Shown: piece after piece, positions 20,371-29,159 of the stretch | Layout: each line of letters starts with the position of its first letter | Numbering within the stretch: position 1 is the first letter of the stretch | Assembly (NCBI RefSeq): GCF_001591965.1 | Contig: NZ_BCVX01000004.1 | Coordinates: forward strand, 124,001 to 188,000 | From: Lysinibacillus odysseyi 34hs-1 = NBRC 100172 | GTDB taxonomy: Bacteria > Bacillota > Bacilli > Bacillales_A > Planococcaceae | Length of the DNA: 64,000 bases | Direction: 5' to 3' | Program-made: the position numbers and the translations under genes | Notes under the pieces: generated by a model | What the model was told of the DNA's origin: nothing | The model's input: only the letters and a program-made list of their open reading frames with translations | The model's database searches: none

Positions 20371-21758
20371 TGGAAGGAACACTCCGTATTTTAAAGCGTT
20401 TTATAGGTTCAACTATGATGATTTCCGCTTTTTTACTAGCTTTCAACTTTATCTTCCTAGGTATTTGGATATTTAATGGTATGAACAAGGGGAATTCTCC
20501 TGGCGCAGTTGTTCAAAATGTGGCAGAGGGCTTACATCGCTCGTCCGATACTTATTCTTTAGATGCTATATCAGCAAAATTACTTAAGGAAGATCATGCA
20601 TGGGCTATGCTAATTAATGATTCAGGAAAAGTAGCATGGAATTATATGCTTCCCGAGGAAATTCCGAAAACCTACTCGTTAACCGATGTAGCCAAGTTTA
20701 CTCAAAGTTACTTAATGGATTATCCAGTTTTTGTATGGGAACATGATGAGGGATTGGTAGTTATCGGATTTCCAAAAGAGAGCTTTGCAAAATATCCACA
20801 TATCCTTCCAACAAGTTGGGTCTCTTCATTGCCGTTGAGGGTGGTTGCTTTGCTTATTATAAATATTGGTTTGGCATTATTATTGTCACTTCTCATCGGC
20901 TATAGACTTATCCGTTCTATTCGTCCACTAACTCAAGGGATACAAGCTCTTGGTGAGGACAGAGAGACATTTATAGAGCCAAAGGGTATATTAGCCGATC
21001 TTGCCAAAAACGTAAACAGCGCAGCAGCTTTACTGCGCAAAAAAAATGTTAGTTTAAAAGAAAGGGATGAAGCACGATCCAATTGGATTGCGGGTATTTC
21101 ACACGATATCCGAACCCCACTTTCTATGGTACTTGGGTATGCAAGCGACTTAGAAGAAAATAGCGATATTCCAAAAGAACAAAGAAGGAAAGCTAGTATT
21201 ATCCGTAAACAGGCAGAGTATCTAAGGTCTCTTGTGAGTGACTTAAACCTTGTTTCAATGCTGGAATATGAAATGCAGCCATTAAACAAAAAGCAGATTC
21301 GTCTTTCCGTACTGGCAAGACAAATCGCATCCGAATTTCTAAATAACGGATTAGATGAACGATTTATAATAGAAGTGAAATTTCCAGATGAAAGAGTTCA
21401 GGTGAATGGGGATGAACGGCTATTAAAGCGTGCTATTATTAATCTGGTACAAAATAGTATTAACCATAATCCTGACGGCTGTGTGATACTTCTACAAACA
21501 GCCTTTGATGAAAGTAGCAGAACCTGTAGTTTTATCGTGGAGGATAATGGTAATGGAATACCTCAAAATGAAATACCTAATCTATTGGAATTACCCTTTT
21601 CCTCTAAAAGAAAACGATCTAGCCATAATGGGCATGGTTTAGGGTTACCGATGGTTGCAAGAATTGCAAAGGCCCATTTTGGGTGTTTAATTTTATCAAG
21701 TGATGTCGGAAAAGGGTTAAAAGCAGAACTTGTATTGCCCTCCGTAAATCCCAATTGA
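20367..21758 (+). CDS. Sensor histidine kinase (SpaK/CprK-like)
   Basis: 463 residues. Two transmembrane helices (about 13-36 and 156-178) flank an extracellular segment of about 120 residues that would sense the peptide. A HAMP-like linker, the H-box SHDIRTPLS with His246, the N-box NLVQNSINHN and the G-boxes DNGNGIP and GHGLGLPM follow. It starts by ATGA overlap with the regulator stop. The large extracellular loop separates it from the loopless BceS type and agrees with the SpaK/CprK group. Confidence 0.88.
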   Translation: MMEGTLRILKRFIGSTMMISAFLLAFNFIFLGIWIFNGMNKGNSPGAVVQNVAEGLHRSSDTYSLDAISAKLLKEDHAWAMLINDSGKVAWNYMLPEEIPKTYSLTDVAKFTQSYLMDYPVFVWEHDEGLVVIGFPKESFAKYPHILPTSWVSSLPLRVVALLIINIGLALLLSLLIGYRLIRSIRPLTQGIQALGEDRETFIEPKGILADLAKNVNSAAALLRKKNVSLKERDEARSNWIAGISHDIRTPLSMVLGYASDLEENSDIPKEQRRKASIIRKQAEYLRSLVSDLNLVSMLEYEMQPLNKKQIRLSVLARQIASEFLNNGLDERFIIEVKFPDERVQVNGDERLLKRAIINLVQNSINHNPDGCVILLQTAFDESSRTCSFIVEDNGNGIPQNEIPNLLELPFSSKRKRSSHNGHGLGLPMVARIAKAHFGCLILSSDVGKGLKAELVLPSVNPN

Positions 21759-21785
21759 GAGAAAGCGTATTTTTTCATAGAAGAT

Positions 21786-21831
21786 AAGGCTTTATATACA
21801 AGCTAGCATAAAACCTTGTATATAAAGCCTT
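21786..21831 (+). terminator. Perfect 17-bp hairpin after the kinase gene
   Basis: The arms at 21786-21802 (starting AAGGCTTTAT) and 21815-21831 are exactly complementary, with a 12-base loop. Only TT follows, so termination may be weak or may mainly protect the 3' end. Confidence 0.6.
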
Positions 21832-22309
21832 TGCATCCAACAGAGGGCATCATTTACTACTATAATTTCAAAACTTACACTCAATCTACTACAAATAATT
21901 ATTGATTTCTTCCACATTTGTCTCCGTTAATAGAAGGTAGAGTTATGCAAAGAATAATAATCACTGTCCAAAGAGAATTACTTGTGTTGAATACAGATAA
22001 AATTAGACTACATATAATGGCCCTTCAGTGGAGTAACATAAAGAAAAATCCTGTTTAAATTAATAGAAGATGTTAATCAAACTTTGTTATAAAGCCACTT
22101 GAGATGGGGTGAATAGGAAAAGTATCTTTATTTTGAATTATATTACAGGTGAATCTTTAAGAAGGAACATACAAAAGGGCTAAACAAAAGAGATACCATG
22201 AAAGGACAGGCAAGAGCTATTTTCTTCGGGAAACAGGAAGAACCTCAGGAATGAACCATACAGTATCAATTACAAAGAGCTGGTGCCTTACACATAAACA
22301 TAAATGCCA
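21832..22309. other. Intergenic stretch without supportable gene
   Basis: About 480 bases. I see only very short frames, such as 18 codons from the ATG near 22198, none with a ribosome site. It may be a decayed region. Confidence 0.4.
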
Positions 22310-23308
22310 TTATTTGATTTTTATTATTACTTTCCCTTTAGCCCTGCCAGACTCTGCATATTCCATTGCTTTTTGAAAATCACCAAAAGAAAAAACCTTA
22401 TCAATTACAGGTTTGATTTTACCTGATTCAATATAGTCTGCGATAATACGTAACTGTTCGCCGCTTGGCTCCATAAACAAAAATGTATATTGAACATGAT
22501 GCTTTTTTTCAAGAGCAGTAAGTTTACTGCTCGCTGCTGAAAATAACAATGTTTTGAAAAATCCTGAACCATATTCTTTAGCGAAACGGGCATTCGGTAA
22601 TCCCGAAACGGAAACAATTTTACCGCCTTCTTTGACAACATTAAACGATTTTTCTAATATCCCGCCCCCAAGTGTATCAAACACTGCATCATAATTTTTT
22701 AATACATCCTCAAATTTTTCTGTTTTGTAATTAATAACTTCATCTGCACCAAGAGATTTTACTAAATTCATACCGGCTTCACTGGCAGTAGTGGCAACAG
22801 TAGCCCCCATCAATTTTGCCAGTTGAATGGCAAAAGTACCGACACCACCAGCTCCAGCTTGAATGAAGACCTTTTGTCCTTTTTGTAATTGCAGTCTGTC
22901 GGAAAAAGCCTGGTACGCAGTTAGCCCAACCAATGGGATTGATGCTGCTTCCTCAAAAGTTAAATTTTTAGGCTTTAAGGCGATATCATCTTCATGAACA
23001 GAGATGTATTCAGCAAAAGTGCCAATTTTGCTCTTACGTGGACGTGCATATATTTCGTCACCAGCTTTAAAAAGAGTCACTTTTGAGCCTACTTTTACGA
23101 CGACACCGGAAAAGTCGTTACCAAGAATAAGGGGCATTTTATATGTAAGTAACATTTTCACTTTTCCATCACGTATCTTAAAATCAATAGGGTTGATACT
23201 TGCTGCATGAATTTCTGCGAGTACCTCGTATTCCTCGATTTCGGGTACAGGCATTTCCGCCAAGCGCATTGGAACCTTCCCGTATTTATCTATGACTACA
23301 GCTTTCAT
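22310..23308 (-). CDS. Zinc-independent NADP-dependent oxidoreductase (quinone oxidoreductase-like MDR)
   Basis: 332 residues of the medium-chain reductase superfamily: GroES-like N-terminal half with INPIDFKIRDG and LGNDFSGVVVKVG, then a Rossmann half with AGAGGVGTFAIQLAK and SLGADEVINYK. The structural-zinc cysteines are absent, as in quinone oxidoreductases. ATG 23308 follows GGAGGAGCAGG; the upstream in-frame GTG lies in the ribosome site and is rejected. It is 26 bases after an ArsR-type regulator, which probably controls it. Substrate unknown. Confidence 0.85.
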   Translation of the reverse strand: MKAVVIDKYGKVPMRLAEMPVPEIEEYEVLAEIHAASINPIDFKIRDGKVKMLLTYKMPLILGNDFSGVVVKVGSKVTLFKAGDEIYARPRKSKIGTFAEYISVHEDDIALKPKNLTFEEAASIPLVGLTAYQAFSDRLQLQKGQKVFIQAGAGGVGTFAIQLAKLMGATVATTASEAGMNLVKSLGADEVINYKTEKFEDVLKNYDAVFDTLGGGILEKSFNVVKEGGKIVSVSGLPNARFAKEYGSGFFKTLLFSAASSKLTALEKKHHVQYTFLFMEPSGEQLRIIADYIESGKIKPVIDKVFSFGDFQKAMEYAESGRAKGKVIIKIK

Positions 23309-23334
23309 TGCCTGCTCCTCCACATAACATATTT

Positions 23335-23670
23335 TTAATGAAAATCTTTCATAAACTTGTCGATATTCATCACAAGATTTTTTAATAAATCCAATTTTGA
23401 CCGTATATTAATAAAATAAAAATTCTTTGTACCTTCCTTACGCATCAAAATAATACCGGCATCTCGTAATACCTTAAGGTGGTGTGAAACAGCAGGTCGG
23501 GAAAGATGCGTTTGTTCCGTAATTTCGCCTACACGCAATCCTGTTTTACATTCCGTTTTCATTAAAACTAATAAGATGGATTGACGGGTTTCATCGCCAA
23601 TTGCCTGCAATACTTTTTGGGAATTAATGAAGTTCTCTTTAATCCTATTTAGTTGGTCGTGTTTATCCAT
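23335..23670 (-). CDS. ArsR-family transcriptional regulator
   Basis: 111 residues with a winged helix: AIGDETRQSILLVL, the recognition-helix segment THLSRPAVSHHLKVLRDAG, and a beta-wing MRKEGTKNFYFIN. The usual arsenic or cadmium Cys pair is missing (the ELCVC motif is not present), so metal sensing by the classic site is unlikely. It is the first gene of a two-gene unit with the oxidoreductase and is likely autoregulatory. Confidence 0.85.
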   Translation of the reverse strand: MDKHDQLNRIKENFINSQKVLQAIGDETRQSILLVLMKTECKTGLRVGEITEQTHLSRPAVSHHLKVLRDAGIILMRKEGTKNFYFINIRSKLDLLKNLVMNIDKFMKDFH

Positions 23671-23788
23671 TCAGCGAAATACCTCCTATAGTCAGTCGAA
23701 TGGTTTAAGTTGATGAGCGATATGATTGAACACAACGATATAATATTTTTATACTTGGTGCAATATTGGGAAAGTAAATCGAGACGAA

Positions 23789-23890
23789 TCACTTCTTCTG
23801 GATAAGCTTCATATCTTCCTGACGAATCCAGCTTGTCTTCTCAATCGTTTGAATCGTTATTAAACGTAAGAACCAGTAAAGCTCATTCCA
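23789..23890 (-). pseudogene. Possible gene fragment
   Basis: On the minus strand one frame reads about 33 residues (it includes WFLRLITIQTIEKTSWIRQ) to a stop at 23789, but has stops and no start upstream. The sequence has a coding-like look and may be the end of a lost gene. Family not recognised. The rest of 23671-23995 shows no gene. Confidence 0.3.
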
Positions 23891-23995
23891 TTACTAATCA
23901 ATAGAATGGGCTATTTGAACGAAGACTTTCTTTGTTCATTTGAACCCTCTTTTTTATTATGCTATCCGTCTTCCTATAAAAATCCCGGCTCCAAT

Positions 23996-24029
23996 AAAAA
24001 AGGCCCTGCCTAAATAGATAGACAGGGCC
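23996..24029 (-). terminator. Terminator of the amino-acid ABC operon
   Basis: GGCCCTGCC (24002-24010) pairs with GACAGGGCC (24021-24029) with one wobble; six T follow on the minus strand. Confidence 0.9.
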
Positions 24030-24037
24030 CTGCAGCG

Positions 24038-24781
24038 TTATTTAAGCGATGTCGATTTTAAAAATTCGCGTGTTCGCTCTTCTTTTGGATTATTGAAAAA
24101 CTGCTCAGGTGTACCGTGTTCGACAATTCTTCCCTCGTGCATGTACACGATACGGTCCGCTACCTCTTTAGCGAATCCCATTTCATGGGTTACGACAACC
24201 ATCGTCATGCCTTCTTCGGCCAGGTCTTTCATCGTTGTTAAAACCTCGCCGACAAGTTCGGGATCGAGTGCCGATGTCGGCTCATCAAACAGCATAATGT
24301 CCGGTTCCATCGCAAGTGCTCTGGCAATCGCTACCCGCTGCTTTTGCCCCCCTGACAGTTTACTAGGGTAGACATCCGCCTTATCCTCCAAGCCTACTTT
24401 GCTTAGTAGCTGTTGTGCTTTGGAAATCGCATCCTCTTTGCTGACACCCTTTACCTTGATAGGTGCTTCGATAATGTTTTCCAATACCGTTTTGTGTGGG
24501 AATAGGTTGAAGTTTTGAAACACCATCCCGACTTTTTCCCGGATCTTGTTCAGATTATCGGTCCGCGGATTGACTTCTTTTCCTTCAATGATAATCTGGC
24601 CGTTATCCTTTCTTTCTAAAAAGTTCAAACAGCGGAGGAGGGTACTTTTCCCTGAACCACTCGATCCTATTAAACAAACAACATCGCTTTCGAAAACGGT
24701 CATATCGATATCTTTCAACACATGCAAGTCGCCAAACGATTTATTTAATTGATGTATTTTAATCATTTCTCTCATGTTCAT
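24038..24781 (-). CDS. Polar amino-acid ABC transporter ATPase
   Basis: 247 residues with [15 protein letters not shown] (Walker A), [15 protein letters not shown] (signature), [14 protein letters not shown] (Walker B) and VTHEMGFA (H-loop). It belongs to the GlnQ/TcyC group. ATG 24781 has GGAGG 8 bases before; an internal ATG at 24766 is possible. It is the last gene of an SBP-permease-ATPase operon; the substrate within the polar/cystine group cannot be fixed from sequence. Confidence 0.9.
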   Translation of the reverse strand: MNMREMIKIHQLNKSFGDLHVLKDIDMTVFESDVVCLIGSSGSGKSTLLRCLNFLERKDNGQIIIEGKEVNPRTDNLNKIREKVGMVFQNFNLFPHKTVLENIIEAPIKVKGVSKEDAISKAQQLLSKVGLEDKADVYPSKLSGGQKQRVAIARALAMEPDIMLFDEPTSALDPELVGEVLTTMKDLAEEGMTMVVVTHEMGFAKEVADRIVYMHEGRIVEHGTPEQFFNNPKEERTREFLKSTSLK

Positions 24782-24793
24782 TCTTTTTGCCTC

Positions 24794-25459
24794 CTATCTG
24801 TCGCTTATTGCTAATTTTCGTTCAGCCCGGTTCACTACAAGTGTCAACAGCGCCACCAGCAATAGGTAGTAGACTGCTACGATGAGTAAGTAGGTCATTT
24901 CGTCGAAATTATTAGAACCAAGCGTTGTCGCCACATTGAACAGCTCATTCATGGAGATAAATGCGGCTAACGAAGAATCTTTTAAACTGATGATAAATTG
25001 GTTGCCTAGAGGCGGCAGCGCCCGGCGGAATGCCTGCGGAAGGATAATGCTTCGTAATGTCAGTGACTTTGTCATCCCTAAAGAGCGTCCTGCCTCAAGC
25101 TGGCCTCTGTCGACCGACTGGATCGCTCCGCGGAGGATCTCGGAAATATAGGCTCCGTTATGTAACGCCAGAGCAAGTGAAGCAGCCCAAAAATCCGGAA
25201 GAAGGAAAATTCCGCTAATCCCGAAGTATAGAATAAAGATTTGAACGATCAGCGGTGTTCCGCGGACCAGGTAGACGTATACATCTGAAATAAGCTGTAA
25301 AATTTTTACCCTGGATATTTTTAATAAGGCAAAGACAAGACCGATAACGATTCCGAGTATAATCGAAACAGCCGTCAGCTCCAATGTTAAAAGCATTGCT
25401 TTTAGGAATACACCTTTTGTTTCTGCTAGTATGTCAAAAAAATGTGAAAAACTTGGCAA
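24794..25459 (-). CDS. Amino-acid ABC transporter permease
   Basis: 221 residues with about five transmembrane helices of the HisM/GlnP type. The EAA loop reads EAGRSLGMTKSLTLRSIILPQAFRR in part, and the N-terminal TLELTAVSIILGIVIG is typical. It lies between the binding protein and the ATPase, 12 bases from the latter. A single permease gene suggests a homodimeric channel. Confidence 0.9.
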   Translation of the reverse strand: MPSFSHFFDILAETKGVFLKAMLLTLELTAVSIILGIVIGLVFALLKISRVKILQLISDVYVYLVRGTPLIVQIFILYFGISGIFLLPDFWAASLALALHNGAYISEILRGAIQSVDRGQLEAGRSLGMTKSLTLRSIILPQAFRRALPPLGNQFIISLKDSSLAAFISMNELFNVATTLGSNNFDEMTYLLIVAVYYLLLVALLTLVVNRAERKLAISDR

Positions 25460-25491
25460 AGTACTACTTCCTTTCTTTTTATAGGATGGAT

Positions 25492-26274
25492 TTATTCTGG
25501 CTTCTTCGTAATGTCCTCACCAAAATATTTGATGCTGATTTTTGACAGTGTCCCATCTTCACGGAGTTTTTCCAAAGCTTCGTTTACCCGCTTCAATAGC
25601 TGAGGATTATCCTGGGGCAGTACAATCGCCTGTTCACTGCGGTTAATCAGCTGCTGGCCTTTAATCTTAAACCCTTCCTTGGCAGCCGTTTTCCCTGTAA
25701 CAAAATCCGTGACGACTGCATCATGACGCCCGCTGCTTAATGCTTTTAAAGCGGTAATATCGCTGTCATATGTTTTTACGTTGTCTGTGTACTTGGAAGC
25801 TGTATCGGCATATGTCGAACCTTTTGCTACAGCTACTTCCTTTCCCTTTAAATCTTCGACAGTCTTAATATCGCTGTCCGGTCTAGTAAAAATCTGCGGT
25901 CCCGAATAATAGTAGGGGGTAGAGAAGGAAACATGTTTGCTACGCTGCGGATTAATCGTGTGACTGGCAACGGCTGCATCCGCACGGCCGGTTTTTACCC
26001 CTTCTACAATCCCTTTGAATTTGATTCGCTTCTGAACCGGCTCAAGGCCCAATTCCTTTGCAACTGCTTCGCCGACCTCAACATCAAAGCCTGACATAGT
26101 GAGATCGTCATTTATGTAACTAAATGGCTTAAATTCACCGGAAGCGGCGAAAACAAATTGATTTTTATTGATCAGTTCAGAGCCGTCGTCAAGTTTGTCC
26201 TTCTCGGCACAAGCAGATAAAAAACAGACCATGATTATACTAAAAACCAATAGTAACTTTCTCTTCAATAACAT
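25492..26274 (-). CDS. Amino-acid ABC transporter substrate-binding lipoprotein
   Basis: Signal peptide with lipobox LSAC, so it is lipid-anchored outside. The periplasmic-binding fold of the SBP_bac_3 family follows: FKPFSYINDDLTMSGFDVEVGEAVAKELG, then RADAAVASHTINPQRSKHVSFSTPYY and LKGKEVAVAKGSTYA. ATG 26274 is preferred (preceded by GAGGAAAAGGG, and giving a normal signal); a TTG at 26313 would add 13 residues. First gene of the operon; its leader holds a terminator-like hairpin. Confidence 0.88.
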   Translation of the reverse strand: MLLKRKLLLVFSIIMVCFLSACAEKDKLDDGSELINKNQFVFAASGEFKPFSYINDDLTMSGFDVEVGEAVAKELGLEPVQKRIKFKGIVEGVKTGRADAAVASHTINPQRSKHVSFSTPYYYSGPQIFTRPDSDIKTVEDLKGKEVAVAKGSTYADTASKYTDNVKTYDSDITALKALSSGRHDAVVTDFVTGKTAAKEGFKIKGQQLINRSEQAIVLPQDNPQLLKRVNEALEKLREDGTLSKISIKYFGEDITKKPE

Positions 26275-26371
26275 GTTGGCTATCAACCCTTTTCCTCTGA
26301 TTTCTTTCTGCAATGCCTTTAGCTAAATAGCTTGCTTATGAAAGTAAATACCCTGTTTACCTCTGATAAAA

Positions 26372-26408
26372 CAAAAAGCATCAGGTACCTGTCACGGTTC
26401 CCGATACT
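26372..26408 (-). promoter_or_regulatory. Terminator-like hairpin in the transporter leader
   Basis: On the minus strand the arm 26396-26408 pairs with 26377-26389 over 13 positions (two wobbles, one mismatch), followed by TTTTTG, about 100 bases before the binding-protein start. A TATTAT box with T-rich upstream sequence near 26465-26495 could be the promoter. The layout suggests attenuation, but I do not recognise a T-box, L-box or SAM element. Confidence 0.4.
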
Positions 26409-26677
26409 TTCTGCATCCTCTACACCTTATGTATCCCTCGTTTCTGTAGGGTTTTTTCTCTCATAATATTTTTTGAAAAAAGTTAAAAAAGAGCAGGGAA
26501 AAGAGCCATTGCATGAAAAACTTGCAGTGTTTTTTTGTATGAAAATGACATTATGAGAATGTGATATATGGAAAAGTGAAGGTTTGCTGATTCTGCCTTT
26601 TTCCTGCTTAGGGTAGGGGAACTCAAAATGGTTTACTTATAGAGCGGTTCATCGCATCATCTATGGAGCAAAAGAAA

Positions 26678-26701
26678 AAGGCACCCAATTCGGCGCCTTT
26701 T
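26678..26701 (-). terminator. Terminator of the ankyrin/DUF1963 unit
   Basis: AAAAGGC-CC ... GG-GCCTTTT hairpin, T-rich on the minus strand (TTTTTCTTTT), 60 bases after the last stop. Confidence 0.75.
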
Positions 26702-26761
26702 AGCTTCTCATGTAAGCAGTCATACCCAAGTGCAAAAGCTTCGATCTTTTCACCCATTAAA

Positions 26762-27397
26762 TCAAGAGAACTGCCAAAAACCCGCTACTGGCTCTTGTAT
26801 CTCATTCGTTCCCATTTTGGCGAAAATATAGAGTGAGCCAAAACCAAAAGGATAGCTGTAACCGTCCCGGAGCAGCGTGTCAGGGTAACCGTCTTCATCT
26901 ACCTGAAAGAAAAAAGAAAATGATTCCTCCGTCAGCTTCGCAAAATAATAGTCTTCATGTTGAATAAGTCTTGGGTTTCCGCCAAGTTTAATCAAAAAAG
27001 ACTGCGCCATTGATTTTTCGTCATTGCTGATTTCACCGTCTGAAATCGCATGTTTTATAAGACCCGGATGAGTAAACAGTTCTTTGACGCTTTCCGCTGA
27101 AATGGGGTGCTCCATCACCTTTACCGAACAATTCGGATAGATGTTGTTGTCCACATATTCCTCATAGTCCTCCGGGATAAAGATTGACATCATGCTCTCG
27201 GAGTCAAAAGGATGGGGGAGGCACAAGTAAAAGTAATATTTTTGGGTACCTTCATGGATAAGGTGTGCCCGGTCGTCAAAGAAGTCAGGTGCATTCCCGC
27301 CGATCCAGCCTGTACCGTATTCGTTCGGCAGGGCCGGTTTTGCATAATAAAGAATACAGTCCGTTCTCTCGGCTAAAATATTCGTGCGGTTCTTCAT
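26762..27397 (-). CDS. DUF1963/YwqG-like protein
   Basis: 211 residues. The segments LGGNPRLIQHEDYY and FFFQVDEDGYPDTLLRDG with the end FGFGSLYIFAKM resemble the DUF1963 pattern (KIGG-WIQ, then Q-D and a glycine-rich beta strand). Such proteins occur beside SMI1/ankyrin proteins in toxin-immunity loci, though no toxin gene is seen here. The start follows the ankyrin gene stop directly (TAAATG), so the two are tightly coupled. Confidence 0.5.
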   Translation of the reverse strand: MKNRTNILAERTDCILYYAKPALPNEYGTGWIGGNAPDFFDDRAHLIHEGTQKYYFYLCLPHPFDSESMMSIFIPEDYEEYVDNNIYPNCSVKVMEHPISAESVKELFTHPGLIKHAISDGEISNDEKSMAQSFLIKLGGNPRLIQHEDYYFAKLTEESFSFFFQVDEDGYPDTLLRDGYSYPFGFGSLYIFAKMGTNEIQEPVAGFWQFS

Positions 27398-28477
27398 TTA
27401 CAGCTCTCCCTCAAGAAACTGAATGAGGTATATTTCAGGTTGCGTAAGGAACTCCGGAAAGCTGCATAAATCCGCATAAGTCTGGTGCTCCACGTCATAG
27501 CAGCCTATCATGCCTTTTTTCTTTGGATTCCAGACAAGCTGCAGATCAGAGTAATTGTCGATATCAGCTGAAAGCCGCAGCAGTTTTTGCCCGCCTACTT
27601 TCATCTCGATTGTATCGGTCAAAGTGAAAAAGTCGATATATTCGATATCGAATTCATTTTCTGCCAGCTCAAGACGGAGATTGTCTCCGGTAAGGAAGCT
27701 GACCAGCTCATCCGGGAGTTTGTATTTCTTCAGCTCATACTTCTTGTTTTCTACATTATGAAGGTCAGCCGGCTCCAGTGCTCTCAAATAGTCAGTCATG
27801 GCGGTATCCTTGTTGCTGACTGCAATCGTATACGGCCGCTCACCGTCTTTTTCTGCTAACGTAACGTCCGCCCCGTGTTCAATTAAAAATTTGACCATAG
27901 CCAAATTCCCGATACGCGCGGCTACCGTTAGCGGAGTCGCTTCATAAGGATAGACCATATCGGGTGTATTCGTATTGATGTCTACCCCCTGATCGAGCAA
28001 ATAGGTAAGTGTCTTATAGTCATGGTTCGATACGGCTTCACGCAATACAGTACCACCATGCTGCTTGATATCCAATCCCAGCTCCTGGATAAGAGGGATA
28101 TTTTTCTTGTTTCCGTAGTAGGCTTGTAAATAGGCGCCTGACCCTGTTTGATTGACCTTGTCCAGCTCGGCTCCTTGCGCTGCAATATACCTCACGATGT
28201 CTTCCTTGCAATGGCGGACAGCCCGTAAAAATGCCGGATTATGATGGACATTCAGGTCGGCCCCGTGCTCTACCAGCAGCTTTACAACCTCCATCTTCTG
28301 CGATACAAGCGCCAGATCCAACGGACTTAATGTAATATACTTGCTAAGTCCAATTCCTTCCTCAATGTTCCAGCCTGCTTCAATGGCAGCCTGCAAAGCC
28401 GGCATATTTCCTTCGTAAATATGCATGGCGATTTCCGGTAGCTCCTTGAACTTCCCGATTCCTTTTAAAACAATCAT
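27398..28477 (-). CDS. Ankyrin-repeat protein with C-terminal SMI1/KNR4-like region
   Basis: 359 residues. About five to six ankyrin repeats lie at 15-235 (LDLALVSQKMEVVKLLVEHG, TPLTVAARIGNLAMVKFLIEHG and others). The C-terminal 120 residues (EYIDFFTLTDTIEM to the end) are beta-rich with a Y-D-L-SFPEFL pattern seen in SMI1/KNR4-like immunity proteins. Likely a cytoplasmic protein-binding factor. GGAGGGG precedes ATG 28477. A 53-residue gene may lie just upstream in the same unit. Confidence 0.75.
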   Translation of the reverse strand: MIVLKGIGKFKELPEIAMHIYEGNMPALQAAIEAGWNIEEGIGLSKYITLSPLDLALVSQKMEVVKLLVEHGADLNVHHNPAFLRAVRHCKEDIVRYIAAQGAELDKVNQTGSGAYLQAYYGNKKNIPLIQELGLDIKQHGGTVLREAVSNHDYKTLTYLLDQGVDINTNTPDMVYPYEATPLTVAARIGNLAMVKFLIEHGADVTLAEKDGERPYTIAVSNKDTAMTDYLRALEPADLHNVENKKYELKKYKLPDELVSFLTGDNLRLELAENEFDIEYIDFFTLTDTIEMKVGGQKLLRLSADIDNYSDLQLVWNPKKKGMIGCYDVEHQTYADLCSFPEFLTQPEIYLIQFLEGEL

Positions 28478-28508
28478 CCCAAACCCCTCCTACATTTACA
28501 TTAGTTGC

Positions 28509-28670
28509 TTATCTAGTTATGAACTGCGGCGCCGATTTCTTATTGTGCCAGCGTACAGTAATAGTACCGTTCGTCATTTCAGAAATAGGGTGAAAACACC
28601 TTCCGGCCGCATTGGCTTCATAACAAATCACTTCCGCTTTCAGAAATCCTCGAACATCCAATTTCAACAT
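28509..28670 (-). CDS. Possible 53-residue protein upstream of the ankyrin gene
   Basis: The ATG at 28670 is preceded by GAGGT 7 bases away. The peptide begins MLKLDVRGFLKAEVICYEAN and ends 31 bases before the ankyrin gene. Composition looks coding (mixed charged and hydrophobic, SEMTNGTITVRWHNKK). Family unknown; the same frame is open to 28742 without a better start. Confidence 0.4.
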   Translation of the reverse strand: MLKLDVRGFLKAEVICYEANAAGRCFHPISEMTNGTITVRWHNKKSAPQFITR

Positions 28671-29073
28671 GAATATTACCTCATCCATAAACCCGACAGA
28701 TGGGATTCGCTCCGCGAGAAACTGTGACAAGATTGATGGCAATCACCCATTTAATATGTATCATATTTCCATTATAATGACCGTTTATCCTGAATACACT
28801 TAATTTTCACCTGAACGATGAAGATAGGAGAGATTCAGGAACTTTGCTCTATTTATGAATTGGTTCATCAGGACTAATAGAATCCTGTTTGGAATGGACA
28901 ATCCATTCCCGGGAATATGGCTCGGTTGTGGAAGAAAAAATTCTGTCTATCAATATAGGGATTTTGCGTAATCTTTCTTTTAAAGTAACAAGTTTTATTT
29001 AAATAATCACCTTTTCTATCAAACTGCTTTCACCACATAAAAGATAGACTAATAAGAAATTTCAGAAAAGTAT
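28671..29073. other. Intergenic stretch with two overlapping palindromes
   Basis: No gene seen. GGAATGGA (28891-28898) is repeated inverted at 28902-28909, and ATTCCCGGGAAT (28905-28916) is a perfect palindrome sharing its left half with the first. Regulatory role unknown. Confidence 0.45.
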
Positions 29074-29129
29074 TGCAACTATAATTTCAACATGCTAAAG
29101 TAATCCGTATATTTGAAGTGTGAACTTCA
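29074..29129 (+). promoter_or_regulatory. Promoter and operator-like repeat of the rpiR operon
   Basis: TTGCAA, 17 bases, then TAAAGT gives a plausible sigma-A promoter. Just downstream TGAAGT/ACTTCA (29114-29129) forms an inverted repeat over the expected transcription start. RpiR proteins commonly bind TGAA-type inverted repeats, so autoregulation is likely (inference). Confidence 0.55.
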
Positions 29130-29159
29130 TATTTTACTAGAAAAAAGGAGGCGCTTCTT

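Noticed and set aside
26372-26440. Lysine riboswitch
   Set aside because: A short GTAGAGGATGCAGAAAGTA stretch is reminiscent of the L-box start, but the rest of the conserved core is missing.
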